Assembly: GCA_025617375.2 (NCBI GenBank) | Contig: JAMYGW020000009.1 | Location: 682,001 to 746,000 of the forward strand | DNA length: 64,000 bases | Source: Acarospora socialis | Taxonomy: Eukaryota; Ascomycota; Lecanoromycetes; Acarosporales; Acarosporaceae | Direction of reading: 5' to 3' | Shown here: piece after piece, positions 11,990 to 25,402 of the stretch | Numbering within the stretch: the first letter of the stretch is position 1 | Layout of the letters: the number at the start of each line of letters is the position of its first letter | Position numbers and translations under genes: made by a program | The notes under the pieces: model-generated | The model's database searches: none | What the model was told of the DNA's origin: nothing | Seen by the model: the letters and a program-made list of their open reading frames with translations, nothing else

Positions 11990-12660
11990 CTTCATGATTT
12001 TCACAATGTGTCACTTACTTTGAGAAATGTGTTGCTGAAAATCAATTCATGTATTGAAATCTTTTGTACATCTTTTACATCTTGTATTTCTCTCAAGTTC
12101 TTCAACATAAGTCTGATGCTCACTATTTCTCATTTAAAGATGTTTATACAATCTATTCAATCTGCTGTATAAATATATGCAGAGTGAACAATCATATTTT
12201 TTTGCATGTTTTGTCTTCAAGATTCAAAGTTTCATCTTAAAATCTCTACTCTCATTCTTCAGAACTTTATTCTCATTTTTTAAAGCATTAATTTCTTTTT
12301 TCAGAACTCTATTCTCATTCTTTAAAATCTTATTTTCATTCTGCAAAGTTTGTATCTCAGTTTATGACAATAGAATGTGACTGTGTTCATATTTTTACTT
12401 ATGTTTCTTTTCAATATAAGAATTCTTTTTATGAGATCTGAACAGAATTATTCTTCAAGTCAAATTAAAAGTTAACTGTTTGCAGTTAACAGTTTCTGTC
12501 ATCTGAGACAGATCAAAATGCACTGATGTCTGTGACTGAACAGTTTGACATGTTGTTTGACTTTAGATCTTATTGATTGTATATTACACTTGAGACAATT
12601 TCTGAATCTAATGACTAGTCAATCTTGAAGATCATTAAACTTAAACACATAATTTGAGAA
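11990..12660 (-). pseudogene. Coiled-coil plus double C2H2 zinc-finger protein relic
   Basis: The minus strand reads, in one frame with several stops, a Ser/Thr/Gln-rich N-terminal part (TVQSQTSVHFDLSQMTETVN), then a heptad-like coiled coil (LQNENKILKNENRVLKKEI and more). Two fingers follow: YDCSLC(X12)H and TRCKRC(X12)H, each followed by a further His at a longer than usual spacing. Stops replace expected Trp or Arg. A coiled coil for oligomerisation followed by nucleic-acid-binding fingers fits either a retroelement Gag-like protein or a small regulator. LINE D begins about 190 bp upstream, so the 5' part may have been cut off. I know of no exact match. Confidence 0.55.
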
Positions 12661-12847
12661 AACTTTACTTTCAGAATGATGAAGAGTTACACAAATAGAA
12701 GATAATTATTCTCAATGAAGATTGAAGAAGTTGATGAAGTACTGAGTTATTATGTGAGTTTAACTGACATTAAAATACTACAGTGTGAACAAGACTCTTT
12801 TAATAAATCAGCAAAGCTAGTTCTGCACAGACAGATCTTATTTATAT

Positions 12848-15800
12848 GATTATTATTATCATTATTCTTACACTAAACTAGCTATGCTAAGCAGAACTTC
12901 TCTTCAGTTCATATCTTAGAAAATCTTACAAAAATGAAAATTTAAGTTCATAATGTCTCTTGTATGGAAGTAGATTAAATGCAAAAGTTAAGTGAATAAA
13001 ATATAAGATGAATGATCTTACTTTTAATCATAAAGAACACTGATCATAAACTGAAACTGATTTAGATGACTGTCACACACAATTCATTTAACAATCTTAT
13101 AAATCAGCTCTTTGATAAACAGAAGTTGTATAAAATCTTTTTTTTTTTTTTACTGAATAATAAGTAGCTGTGAATTCTTTCTGATTTCACATGTCAACAG
13201 TATATGTTGTGAAGTCTTTGCTCTTTTATTACACAAGTAATTGACAGAGAAAATCTCAAAAATCTTAATTTTGTAAAGAAAATAATTGTAATCAACACAT
13301 CTTATACAAAATTGAATCAGTTCTGAACTTTCAGTCTTTTTTAATTTTTAATGAAGTTAAAGAACTTTTTTAAAGAGTAATTCAGTGACTTAATCTCATC
13401 TTCTAATCTTTTTTTTCTGATCAATGTTATATCATCTTTGAGTTCATGCATTTTGTACAATTTTTTTCAAGCTGATCTTCTTCATCAGTTTCACTGAGAA
13501 ATAAGTGACTGTCATAATCATCATGAATTAATAAATCTTTTACTTAATTCTTTTTCTAATAAAACTGCAGATCTTGTTTTTTATTTCTGTAAAGACAGTA
13601 TTCTTTATATGAACAGTATAAACTTGCATTCTATCATCTAAATATAGATTAAGAGAAAAAAATGTAGATCTTGACTTTCAAAGTGCTGATTGAAGTAATT
13701 CAATAAGTATTAACAATCAAACAAAGACATTTGATCTGAGTGATCTTGATTGCACTAACAACTTTCTTTATGTGATGATTTTTGACAGATGTGTGTCAAA
13801 CATGTACTTTATAAATCATTGTTGATCAAATGACTGATATATAAATCTGTTAAAATTGTATGAAAAAAACTTCTCAAATAAATACTACTATTCTGATTAG
13901 TGCTTCTGTCTGTTTGATTATTTTGTTTTGAAGAAATTTGATATAAGTGATTCATTTGAGTTTAAAATCAAATTAAATTTCTAAAATTCTTACACTTAAA
14001 AAAGAAATCAATTCATTGTTCTGAATTTGTATAACTATCTGTATATTGAATTTGATTTTGATTTTGAAGAAGTGAATCATTTTATATTTGTGAAAAACAA
14101 ATCTAACTTCATATTGTGTGATTCAGCTTTTACATTCTCTATGAATTCTTTTCAGTTTGATGCAGTTAATCTCAATGAACAGTCTGTACAAAAGAATGTT
14201 GATATTATTAATGAAGTCAATTGTCAAAATTTTCTTTTTTAATCAATTATATCACTTCAGCAGATCTGCATTGTAGAATAAAAAGAGAATAAATGATAAA
14301 GAAAAATCTTATGAAACTTCAGTCTTCACAAAAATGCAATTTGTCTTCTGTTCTTATATAATCAATAAGATAGTTTAATTGTGAAGAAAGTTCTAAACTC
14401 ATTATACAACTCAATAAAATATTTATCTCTTTCATAAGTTGTTCAGAAGTTAAGTTGAATTCATTGTGTCAAAAACTTTCATTATGTTCATTGACAAAAG
14501 AGTAATAATATACTTGTTACTGTTTCAGATTGTACAAATCTGACTTATTAATAAATTCAGTGCAGTTTCTGTGAATCATTCTGTTCTGCATTTCATTTAA
14601 CTTTTAAAAAAAAGATTGTTGTTTTCTGCAGTCTACTTGATTCATACAGTTAACAGAGTTTTCATAATTTTTCTCATTATATTCAGCAGAGCAATTGATC
14701 TTTATAATTTAACTTCTTTGTAGAATTGCTTTTCTGATTTATATAACACTATTATATAAGTTCTCTTGTATTTCTCAGAAAGAAAGCTTAGCTTTTAGTT
14801 TTCATTGATGAGATTGATTATTGTTTGAATAAGTTTGAATTTCATTGCTTTAATAAAGCAGTATGAAATGCTGTTTGATTTTGAAATATTGTGAAACATT
14901 TTTATATAAAGAATTACAGAAATTTTCTTGACATTAATTGAGTCAGAGATGAATATAGATTGAATAAAGATTTTTAAATCAATAAATTTGTTCTTCTATG
15001 AAGATCAGAGCACTTTAATATTCAAAATATTCTGAAAATTGATTGTCATTTTGAAATAAAATTTTCTCTTGAAGATCTCAGCTTTTTTATTCAGAGTGTG
15101 AACTTCTTTATGTATTGTACAAATTGAAAGAACTGTTGCTGCAGAATTTAAATCTTTTTTTCTTATCTTAATTAAAATTCAAAATTCATTTTTCTCTGTT
15201 ATCTCACTGATCACATTGTAGAAGTGTATAATTTTTGTTTTTGTGATTAGATTTCTTTTAATTTTGTCTTTTATCTTAATTAACTCTCATGCTTCTTCTG
15301 TACAAATTATTTTTATTTGTTGTTTTGTTTTTCTTTTTTGTTTAACTATCTCATCAATTGTGTTTGTTCATCAGATTTCTTTTTGATTTAAGAGCTTGTA
15401 TATAGAAACTGAGTTACTGATTAATATCTCAATGAAGTTGACAAGATACTCTGTATATTATACAATCTCAGTTTTTATTGATAAATTTTAATTTATTTGA
15501 AGATGTTGAGTTTCAGTCAGTATGATTTCTTGATTTATCTTTTTTCAATATTTCATCTTGTTTTAAGTGATTCATACAATCTTAAAATTGAAAATCACTG
15601 AGATTGAAAGATGATCTGAGTCATAATTCATATTCTTTTTAATAAAGCATTCTTTCAGCTGATCTGCAAAAATTTAACTGACAAAGATTAGATTTATTGT
15701 GCTGAAGATTTTTCAGATATGTTAAGTAAAAATTTCTGATGTAATCAATAAAGAAAAATTGTATAATGTGATCATCTCAGCAAGAACTTTTCTCATGTTG

Positions 15801-17670
15801 TGAATGCTTAAGTTAAAGAATTCACTTCACAGTGAATAATGTAGATTGAAGTTTTTTAAAATTATGTGTTCACTCTTTCTTTGTATAAATGCTGATAGAA
15901 AAAAAATAGAAAAAAGATAATCAATGTTTGTGTGACTTTCTGAATACTACAAATAAATGTTGTATATTTAAAGAGTTTTATTGTTCATACAAAAACAAAG
16001 TATGTATAAGTTAAAAATGAAAAAGTTCACTGATTAAATGCTGAAATCAAGTCTTTTGTTAATTAAAAAGCAACTTTATCATGAATTCAAATTATGCTGT
16101 AAGATAAAAGAAGTGATCTTGAAGCTATAAAATGTTAATGTAAAAGAATTTTGTTAAAGTTTCTGAATTATCAAAATATTGTACAATTAAATTGTTTTGT
16201 CAGTTAAAAGAAAAATCATCATCTTGTTCTTGCTTTTCTGCACATTATATTGCAGAATAAACAGCTTATTCATTAGCTTGTGACTGAGAAAATATTTCTG
16301 TAATTATAAAATTTGTATAATTAATTATCAGTGTTTTAAATAATCTTTTTTTTTTTCTTTTCAGAACTAAAAGAAAATCATTGTCACTAACTGTTGTGAC
16401 TGAGCTTAAGAACTGAAAAGTGAAACTGATATCTTCATGAAAAAATGTTTTGAATAAAATGTTCAGTGAAATTCTGAGAAAAAGATCTTTGATTAAAATC
16501 TGAAAACATGTAAATCATATAAAATAAATTTGTTTTACTTTCTTCACTTTCTTTACTCTTTTTAAACAATGTCTGATTCATATAGAGTGATCTTTATTCT
16601 TCTTTTCACATAATGTACATTAGATCTTCAAAGAATTCTTTTTTTTAATGCAATTTTCAATTATGTAATTCAGTGCTGCACAGAAGTCATATTATATGAT
16701 TTTTTTGCAGTACTTAACTGTGTAATTCTTGTACTGTTAACATTTAAAGCATTAAATAACAATGCAGTTTTCAGAGAAGATCTTGTAATCATGAAGCTTG
16801 AAGTTAAGAAGAAAATCATTTTGCAGAAAATAATCTGTTTACTCAGCTTTTACTATTCTGATATGAAGTGATTCAAAGCAATATTTTTATATAATTGTCT
16901 TCTTGAATCATTCTATTCATAGAATCTTCACTTGTTTTTTAAATTGTGAATTTTGCATGTAAAAAGTCTCTATTGTCTTAACTTAATTCTTGTTGTTTAT
17001 AAAAATGATTTAAATTTCATAAATCATAATAATGTACTTTTGCTGCTTGATTCTAATGTTGAGTTCAAAGACTTGTACAACTTTATCTTTCTTTTTTCAC
17101 ATTATCTTGTTCTTTTTCTTTTTAAAGATAAAAATCACATCATTACTGAGTAGACATCTTGCAATCATCACTATTTCTGAGATTTCTATCTCTTTTTATA
17201 TTTCTTGTACAATATTCTGTTTTATTCTTGTTCTTTATATTTCTGTTTCTGCTTCTGATTTGATTATTATTTTTTGATATTTTTTTTAAAACATTGATAA
17301 AACTTTTGTTTCAAGATTCTTGAGACTGACTGCTGCTGTTGAGTATGTTTGTGAAGATGTAAAAACTTTGATGAAATCTTATACAATGCTTGTAAGATTT
17401 TTAATTTGCTTCTTGATCTTCTGAAGATCAGTATTCAAAGTGTTATTTTTTCTTTTACATCAACAGTTTTAATCACTTTTCAGATCTTTTTCATCTTAAC
17501 TGAACAGTTACTGATTCATACAAAACAGTCTAGAGTGCTGATTGTCTCTGAGAGACTTTAAGAGTGATGAAAAAAACAGACTTTTTACTTGAGTAAAATG
17601 TCACAGCAATGCATTTCTTCTGATTTTTCATCATCTTTCATCATTGTATGATTTCTTTTATGAGTCTTAT
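12848..17670 (-). mobile_element. LINE D (Tad/I-like non-LTR retrotransposon)
   Basis: This is a nearly full-length copy, about 4.8 kb, in reverse orientation. Its 3' end at 12848 is a degenerate ATA/ATT tail and its 5' end is near 17670. It aligns along its length with LINEs A, B and C: 5' region at 17320-17670, ORF1 zinc-knuckle region near 16600-16760, endonuclease near 15700-15900, RT near 14200. It is the most degraded copy in the RT active site. Flanking sequence gives no clear target duplication. Confidence 0.85.
12900..16600 (-). pseudogene. LINE D ORF2 relic (endonuclease-RT)
   Basis: The minus strand carries the endonuclease-RT reading frame with very many stops. The RT box that reads FADD in LINE A here reads FINN (14204-14215), so both catalytic Asp codons have changed to Asn by G-to-A. 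The element cannot be active. The C-terminal part extends to the tail near 12900. Confidence 0.7.
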
Positions 17671-18308
17671 TAAAGTCAAAATTATTGTATTGTTGCTGCA
17701 AAAAATATTGAAAGTAAGCTTTGAAGTTAAATAATACATTGTATTTATATGAAAAAATCTTGATCTGACTTCACAATCTCAAATTTCACAGTCTACAGTT
17801 GAGATCTCAAAGTTTCAAGTTATCAAGATTCTTCTAAAGAGAAAGAAAACTGAGTTTGAAACTTTTAAAAATCTGTTTTGTCTGCTGCAAAACTTACATC
17901 ATTTAAATCAGTGAATCAATTCTACAGTTACAATCTGTGTTCTTATGATCTTTAAAAATGAAACTATAAACAATCTCAAGATAATAGTTCAAATTGTGAA
18001 GTCAAGACTACTTAACTTTACATTAAACTGCAGAACTTATAATACATATATTTTTATGAATTACAAATAGCAATCATTTATGATAAGTCTAGACTTCAAA
18101 TGTTTCATCAATTGTATCAGATTTAACATTACAACTTCTAGATATTATTATTATATTTATGCAAATTGAATTTGAATATTATTTTCATATTATTTCTATA
18201 ATTTAGCTCACTGAGCTTCTTCTCAAGTTTGTTTAAACTTAGTTTGTTGATACAGCAGCATACAATATTAAAGAGTGTCAAACTTTCAAAACATAATAAA
18301 TTCTGTAT
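17671..18308 (+). other. Unassigned; a plus frame with few stops
   Basis: Between LINE D and Copia 1 a plus-strand frame from about 17750 to 18060 reads some 100 codons with a single stop (segments NLDLTSQSQISQSTVEISKF and KLRKK-like basic stretches). No family is recognised. It may be part of the older element into which LINE D or Copia 1 inserted. Confidence 0.3.
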
Positions 18309-18519
18309 TGTTGAGAAGTGTAGTGTTCTAGCTGCTTTCATAGTTTTAGTTGAAACTAACATCAGAAATTACTCATTACTCATATAATCTGTGTGATAGA
18401 GCATGTGAATTGACAATCTCTACAACTTATGTTGATCACAGTTAAGTCAATAATGTATGTTTCATTAGATAGACAGTTAGTCAGCAGTATAGTATGAGTA
18501 TTCTTTTTATCTTTCAATA
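18309..18519 (+). repeat. 5' LTR of Copia 1
   Basis: This 211-bp repeat starts TGTTGAGAAG and ends TTTCAATA; the expected TCAACA terminus has a C-to-T change. It matches the LTRs at 23572-23782, 33184-33392 and 43317-43526. A second ATTCAATA just after the end makes the exact inner border uncertain by about 9 bp. Confidence 0.88.
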
Positions 18520-18589
18520 AATTCAATAAATTATGAGTCTGAGTTAGCAAGAAGCTTTTCAGAGAAAGTGCATACTGTTCTAGTGTCTT

Positions 18590-18840
18590 GACAGCTTGAT
18601 ATGAAAACTCAAAAATTAAGTAAAACAAACATTACTGATCATTGATACAGAGCTTTAAGATTGAGCAAAACAACATTTTTAACAGCTTAATACAAAATTA
18701 AAACAAGTATTCTTGACTGTCAATACAGAACTCAAAGATTGAGCAAAATGACATTCTCAGCACTTGATATAAAACTCTAAGATTGAGCAAAATGAGATTT
18801 ATTGACAACTTGATATGATGCTCAACAATTAAACAAACAA
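18590..18840 (+). repeat. Tandem leader repeats of Copia 1 (~46-50 bp unit)
   Basis: Between LTR and gag lie about five imperfect copies of a unit built around CTTGATAYAAAACTC and AAGATTGAGCAAAATGACA. The same array is present in Copia 2 at 33460-33688. It is in the untranslated leader, where it could serve packaging or translation control; that is speculation. Confidence 0.7.
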
Positions 18841-18950
18841 GCACACACACTTCTTCTTTCTTTTATTTACATTATTTTCTTCTGTACATCTTAATACTTC
18901 ATTTTATTCATTTTTTATACTATGTGCTGACTGTCATCAAAAGTTACATC

Positions 18951-21900
18951 ATGAATTTTAACAACTCTTTCATGAAGCAACAACCTGTCTCAATTCTCAG
19001 TTGCAAGAACTGTAATCAATGATTCACTTTCATAAAAAAATGACTGATAAATAAAGATCTGTAATATGTTATTAAGATTTTAGTGATTAACACTTCTGTC
19101 AGTAACTTCTTCTTTTTACTCAGCAATCTTAACTTTGAAAGTTAGAAGTCTGATGCAAAGACTCTATACTAACTCATCATTTATATCAGTGCAGATGATC
19201 AGAAGTACATTGCAGACAAGATCAATGTGAAAAATGCTTGAGATGTCTTGAAGTTCAAATACAAGAAAAAGCTGCAGATCATCAAAAAACAATATTTAAT
19301 GAAGTTTATTGAATATAGAATGTTGACAAATGTATTTATTAATGAAACATAAGCATATCTCAGCAAGCTGAACAGAAAAATTGCTGTAACTCAGTCTGAT
19401 ATGACTAATCTATTTAAGTTTGAGTGACAATTTCAGACATTTCTTCAAGCATTATCTGAGAATTATACAGTGATCTGCAACACAATCAACATTTAAAGCA
19501 TCTCAAACATAAAAAGAAGTCTGCAGAAGCTTTAAGAGAAAAAGATACAACTAAAAACTGTTAAAACTATCTTATAAGCAGATTAATGCAAAGAGAAAGA
19601 TCTGACACACTTATATCAGTATAATGTGAGATATCATTATTAAAGATCATTAAACTTCAGCAATAACTGTTTTTTTTCTCAGTGTAAATCAGTTAAATGT
19701 CTTCTCTGTTGTGACTTTCATTATATTTAAAACTGTGAATATCTTTCTGCTGTTTATAAAAATGTTAAGTTAAGAAAGTTATTTGTTTTAACTGTAATTA
19801 AGTTAGTCAGAAAGTCAGACAAGTTGTTTGCAGACAATTTACATCATAAAAATAAGATAAGATTCAAGTACAAAAATAGAAAGCATAGAGCTTTTGATGT
19901 TGAGACTGAGAAAAATAATGATTCATTTTCATTTGAGTTTGATGCAGAGAAAGATGATAAGATTGTTACTCTGTTTAAAAAAGCTATCAATAAGATATTT
20001 AGTTCTGAATGAATTGTGAATTCTGAATACTTCACACACATAATTAATTAATGTCAACTCTTCAGTGACTCTTTGATATGCATATGGTGTTAAAGAATTA
20101 AAGTTGAGAAAAAACACTTATACTCTCACTACTGTGAAGTAGCTGTAATATGAGACAAATTCAGAAACTTTGTGAATCTGAGTTCAACACTCTATGTATT
20201 TGAACTAAAAGTTAATCTTTTATTGAAAAAGTGAATATGTAAAATAAAATTGCAGAAAAGCTTTGATTAACACAGTCTTTATTTGTGAAATAAACATAAC
20301 AATGTCATGATAGAAGTGTCTGAGCAGAACAATGTCTATATAGTTAAACACATTGTGAAAGAACTGAATGAATTCACTCTGTTATCTGTCATACATGTGT
20401 CATTTAATTCAGAAATAACTCTTTCAGTCACAGTACTGAATGTAAACTTTCAGATATAAACTGACTTATTAAGTTCTGCTGACACTTCATTCTCTGTTAA
20501 CATTTTATTTTTGAGTGAAAAGATTAAGATTTACAAGTTATAACATCAATAATTTACTCATCTTGACTTTGCAAAGCTTCACAATCTTTACAAAGTTATA
20601 ATTCTTAAGAAGTCAATTCTCATTGCTGAAGACAAGAAGAACATGTGTGAAGTTTGTGTCATCATCAAATTTATCAATCAGTAAAAACACACTGTAAGTG
20701 AGCTGAAGATCAACATTCTTATTTTAATTTTCATTAACATATACAGTCTTTTATCTCTATCATTTACTGAACATCAGTACTTTCTGAAGATTGTGAACAA
20801 CTACTTTTAAAAGACATAAACAATACTGCTGAAGCAATGCAATAATATTTTACAGAAACTGCAAAAGTAATAATTAAAAATTGAGCTTCAAATCAATATG
20901 AAAGTACTTGTTGTACAGAATGACAATGTTACAGAATTAAAATCAATTCTGAATGACTAATGCAGATTCTTTAACATTATATTGCAGTATATTGTGTTTT
21001 ACATGTCTATTCAGAATAATATTGCTGAAAGAGTCATCTGTATCATTAAGAATTCAATGTATATCATGATTAAGAAGACAGAACTTTCAATAAAGTTTTA
21101 AGTAAAAACAGTATGAATAAATGTCTATTTTTGCAATTAAATAGTAACTGATCTCTTGATCAACAATAAACAAATAACTTTGAAGAAGATCTTCACTGAT
21201 GTGTAATTATTCATTGATTACATTTGTGTCTGAGATTACAAATACTACTTCTATGTTGATCTCAAGTTGTTGTTGAAGAACAGACAGAATAAGTTCATGA
21301 ATTAAGAATAAGTGAAAGTTTTTATAAACTATATAAATAAAATCACAAAGCAGTATCTGCTTTGAATCTCAGATCTTAAGTGAATCATTAAGAGTTATGT
21401 TGTGAAGTTCACTGAGAATGAAAAGAAAAATAATGTTGATCTCAAACTGCAAAAATAAACACTGAACATTTTGTCTGAACAAAAGTTAATTGAATGATTA
21501 TAAAAGAATGTAGTCATCACTGATTTCACAATATCTACAACTTTGTCTACTATCTCTGAACAAACTCACAGATTTAAATTTATGAGTTTAGATAACATAA
21601 AAGAGTTTAAGTTGATTGCAGACAATCTTGACACATTCTCATCAGATATTCATATGATGAATAAATTAACTGTAATTAACTCAAACAGATCACAGACAAG
21701 TGAACAGAATGAAATTAAGCAGTTTTTACATATTGAAGTTTCTGTCAGCAAAGCACTGAACATTTTAACTGAAAAAGTCAAGACATTCTTGTGTATTGAG
21801 ATTCTGAAGAGAAAATGAAACAGTGATGATGAAGACTTTAATGAGTTTATGATTAAGATATCACAAACTATGCTGATGTTCACAATATTTATTGTAAATA

Positions 21901-23520
21901 ATGAGAAAAACACTGAGAATGTCAGATCTGATATTTTCACATTTATTACTTATGTTAAAGCAGTGAGAGACTCAGTCTGAGAAAAGATGTAAAAAAATGC
22001 TATTCATGCAGAATTAATGACTTTGACAGTCAACAGAACATAAAAAGAAATTATGTCATCAAAGAATGCAAACATAGTGATCAACAAGTAAATATTCAAA
22101 TTTAAACTGAACACTGATGAATTTTTGAACAAGTTTAAGACAAAAGTTATGATGAGAGATTTCTCACAGATGTATAACATTAATTATGAGAACATCTTCA
22201 CATTTACAGTTAAGTTCAACACTCTTTGAGTCTTTCTTGTCATTATTACTCTTGAGAATCTTAAATGTCATTAAGTAGACATCAACAATGTCTTCACAAA
22301 ATTCTTTCTTAAAAAAATCATTTACATAACAGTTTCTTCTGAAGTTCAAGTTGCATTTAACTGTATGCTGTGTAGACTGTGTAGTCTTTATGATTTAAAG
22401 TAAACTGTATAAAATTGATATGAATGATGTATTACTGATTTGTGCAAACTAAACTTTCATCAAAACAATGTTAACTCATATCTTCTCATCAACAGCATTA
22501 AAAGAATCATGCTGCTTCTCTATGTAAACAATATGATTGTAGTTTCAGTAAGTTTGACACACATTCTTTGATTCAAGAAAGCTTTTATGAAGATGTTTAA
22601 AGTCAAGAACTTGAGAAAGACACAGAAAATTCTTGACATACAAATCACATGTAATCACAAAAGAAGAACTCTACATCTAAATTAGACTCATTATGTAAAC
22701 AAGATGCTGAGAAATCTTCACATGTAATTTGATAAGCACAAGATCACAACAATTTTACTCAATGAATATGATGCTCTTCACTCTGTCAATTCAGCTAATT
22801 AAAGAATAGATTAAAGACAGTATTAATATGCAATTGAAAGTCTGATGTATGTGATGATTCATACTTAACTGAACATTATCTTTATTTTAAATTAATTAAA
22901 TCAGTATTTTAGTGATTCTTCAGAACATCATGAACATGCATTTAAGAAACTGCTGCAATATGTGAAATTAATTATTAATCTTGATATTGTATACAGATTC
23001 AGTGAAAGTCAAGTTATATTTAAATACTCTGACTTTGACTATACATCAGACAAACAAGATCAAAAGTTAATTCTGAAACATGTGTACATGCTTGAAGACA
23101 AATCAGTATTATGAGCAAGTTAAAAACAGAAGTCTGTTGTCATCTTAATTACAGAAACTGAATACATAATTATGTCAATATATACAAAAACTGAGATTTG
23201 ACTTACACAAATGCTGTGAGACATGAATATGAGTAAGTATCTTAAAGATAATTCATACTGTGTGAACATCAAAAAAAATGAAGCTCATTAAGCAGTTTCA
23301 TCTCTTCAGCTCAAGAAAGACAATCAGACTGTCTTGATTTTAATTAAGAATACACATGTGCATAAACAATCAAAGCACATTAACATTGTCTATCATCATA
23401 TTCATGATTTGCACAAGCAAAATCAGATTGATGTGAACTTTGTGTTTAGTCAAGACATAATGACTAATGAATTAATCAAGTTCTTATCTAAATGAATCTT
23501 TAAGTGCTTTGTTGAATCAC
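18951..23520 (+). pseudogene. Copia 1 gag-pol relic
   Basis: From ATG 18951 the Gag frame reads through stops to a zinc knuckle near 19695-19740 (CLLC, then H, then NC; CX2CX3HX4C). The GAG-pre-integrase motif (FTHLDFAKLHNL) is near 20540-20600. Integrase follows at about 20690-21130, with NIAERVICIIKNSMYIMI. RT lies at about 22090-22700; its YVDD box now reads YVNN (22521-22532), so both Asp are lost. RNase H is at about 23020-23500 (SDFDYTSDKQ, TETEYI). Stops again sit at expected Trp and Arg codons. The protein cannot function. Confidence 0.88.
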
Positions 23521-23571
23521 TGAGACTTACTGTTAATGAAAGTCAATAGATGCAGCATCATTGAGTAAAAG

Positions 23572-23782
23572 TATTGAGAAGTGTGATGTTCTAACTGCTT
23601 TCATAGTTTTAGTTGAGACTAACATCAAAAGTTACTCATTACTCATATAGTCTGTGTGACAGAGCATGTGAATTGACAATCTTTACAATTCACATTGATC
23701 ACAGTCAAGTCAATGATGTACATTTCACTAGATAGGCAGTTAGTCAGCAGTATAGCATGAGTATTCTTTTTATCTTTCAATA
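23572..23782 (+). repeat. 3' LTR of Copia 1
   Basis: A 211-bp copy of the Copia LTR. Both termini are mutated (TATTGAG for TGTTGAG, TCAATA for TCAACA). It lies directly after the end of the RNase H frame. Confidence 0.88.
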
Positions 23783-25402
23783 GATTCAATATATATTACT
23801 ATTGACATAACAGATAATCAGATCATGATATATACTGAGTTAAAAAAAGAAGAAATAAAATTGACAGAAGACTTTTAAGAGAAGTGCAATCAGATAAGAG
23901 AATTGCATTTAAAGTTAAAGCTGACACTTAAATTCAGAACTGTCTTGAAGAAAATAGCAAAATTAAAAGTCAATCACAAAACATAATAAAGCAGATAAAG
24001 CAGACAGATTAGAAACAGAAGAGATGTTGATGCATTTAATTGATTAAGAATTGCAATGAAATTACTTATACACTACAACATCTATCATACTGATTACACT
24101 CTGAGCTTCTCAACAGCAAAGAAAACACTGAGTGTAAGCTGCAACAAAGACACAAAAATGATTAAAGAAGTTGCAAGAGCAAAGTAGTAAAGAAGAGAGA
24201 CAGTCTTAAAAAAAAGAAAAGAAAACTGCACAAAGATCATTTAACACACACAGTACAGACACAAAAGAAAGAAAGAAAGAAAAGATGAATGATTAAGAAG
24301 AAAAAATGTGAAAAGTTCTTATACAAATGTTAGAAGTGACAGATTATATAAGTATGAGTTTATATAAATTGTAAGAAGAATTTCTTGATCATAACATTAT
24401 GATTTGAAGATGTGTAAACTTGAAATTCTTTTTCTTTTAACATACATAAAGAAATCTGAACACTCTAAAGCTAAAATTATTGAAACTGTTAAACTGAGAG
24501 TTCATTCTTATAGTCTTCATTCTAATCTTCATATTTCTGATCTTTATTATTCTTATTTTTTTCATTTTTGTCTTTTTCATTGTTTTTCTCATCATCTTTC
24601 TCATACTTATCACTTTCATATTCATTTTTCTCATCAATTATCACAAAAGATTTATCATCAAAACTCTTAAATTCATTCTTCAGTGTATCTTCTTTCTCTC
24701 TATTTTCTTTGTACTTTTTTTGTTTTATAATTTTCTCAATGTGAGTCTAAATAAGCTTTTTGAATGCATCTCAATAAATAGCAGACTTCTCTTTTTCAAC
24801 TACATTCAGTGCTATTTCTGATCAGTCAACTTGATTGAAATTGATTTTAATGTTTGCATTAACTTCATTGAAAAAATGTTACTGCTGAAAGAATGTTCAG
24901 AATTAAGTGAGAAAAAGTTGATTAGAGAATGATTTATGATCTTGCATTTTTTCATCTTTTCTTTCTTTGAAGCATTGTCTTGTTCAATGAATGAAGTGAG
25001 ACATTTTCATTCATTTGTTCACTTTAAGTAGAACATATCTGAACAGTTGATTTCAAGATATTTATAGATAAATTTGAGATTTGAAGATTGTAAATGCAAG
25101 TGATTAAGTCTTTTCTTAAAACTCATAATGTTCAATTGACTCATTTTTGTTCAGAGCTCTGATTGAGATGATTGATGTAGTGTACAATGATTTCATATGC
25201 ACTGCTTTCTATTGTTGCTAAGTATTTTTAACTGCTTTTTAAAAGTTTCTTTGACTCATTCAATTCTGACTTTCTTACTCATTCTAGCTTCAATTCTGAC
25301 TTGTTATATTCACAGATTTGAGTTTAAGTGTAAGACTAACTAAATTCAGATACTCAAGCTACATGTAATTTCTTAGTCAGAAATTGCTGCAATGTGCACA
25401 TT
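23783..25402. other. Unassigned relics: Lys-rich plus frame and acidic/basic minus frame
   Basis: A plus frame at about 23840-24340 is very Lys/Arg rich (VLKKRKEK, KRKKERKDE). A minus frame at about 24440-24900 reads with few stops: INFNQVD, stop, SEIALNVVEKEKSAIY, then a long Lys/Glu/Asp/Asn-rich stretch (KYEKDDEKNNEKDKNEKN). The two abut, so they may be convergent relics or one of them chance. Charged low-complexity tails are common at the ends of fungal transposon proteins, but I cannot name a family. Confidence 0.35.

Larger units (their letters stand above)
18309..23782 (+). mobile_element. Ty1/copia LTR retrotransposon, Copia 1
   Basis: A structurally complete element of 5,474 bp: left LTR 18309-18519, leader with tandem repeats, gag from ATG 18951, pol in copia order (integrase before RT and RNase H), right LTR 23572-23782. 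Copia 2 (33184-43526) is a second copy that differs mainly by transitions. The flanks TGTAT and GATTC do not form a recognisable target duplication, so one end may have been altered. All protein frames are broken. Confidence 0.93.

Noticed and set aside
12177-12380. Plus-strand Phe/Leu-rich ORF
   Set aside because: It is the complement of the Lys/Glu/Asn coiled coil, which has fingers in the same minus frame.
18380-18628. Minus ORF over the Copia 1 LTR
   Set aside because: It lies across an LTR and leader shared with non-coding copies; no conservation of the frame.
19844-20117. Minus ORFs over Copia 1 Gag (also 39588-39785 in Copia 2)
   Set aside because: They are shadows of the plus-strand Gag C-terminal frame (KNRKHRAFDVETEKN).
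24404-24670. Plus-strand 88-codon ORF rich in Ser, His and Phe
   Set aside because: It is the complement of the charged minus-strand segment, which has the better coding character.
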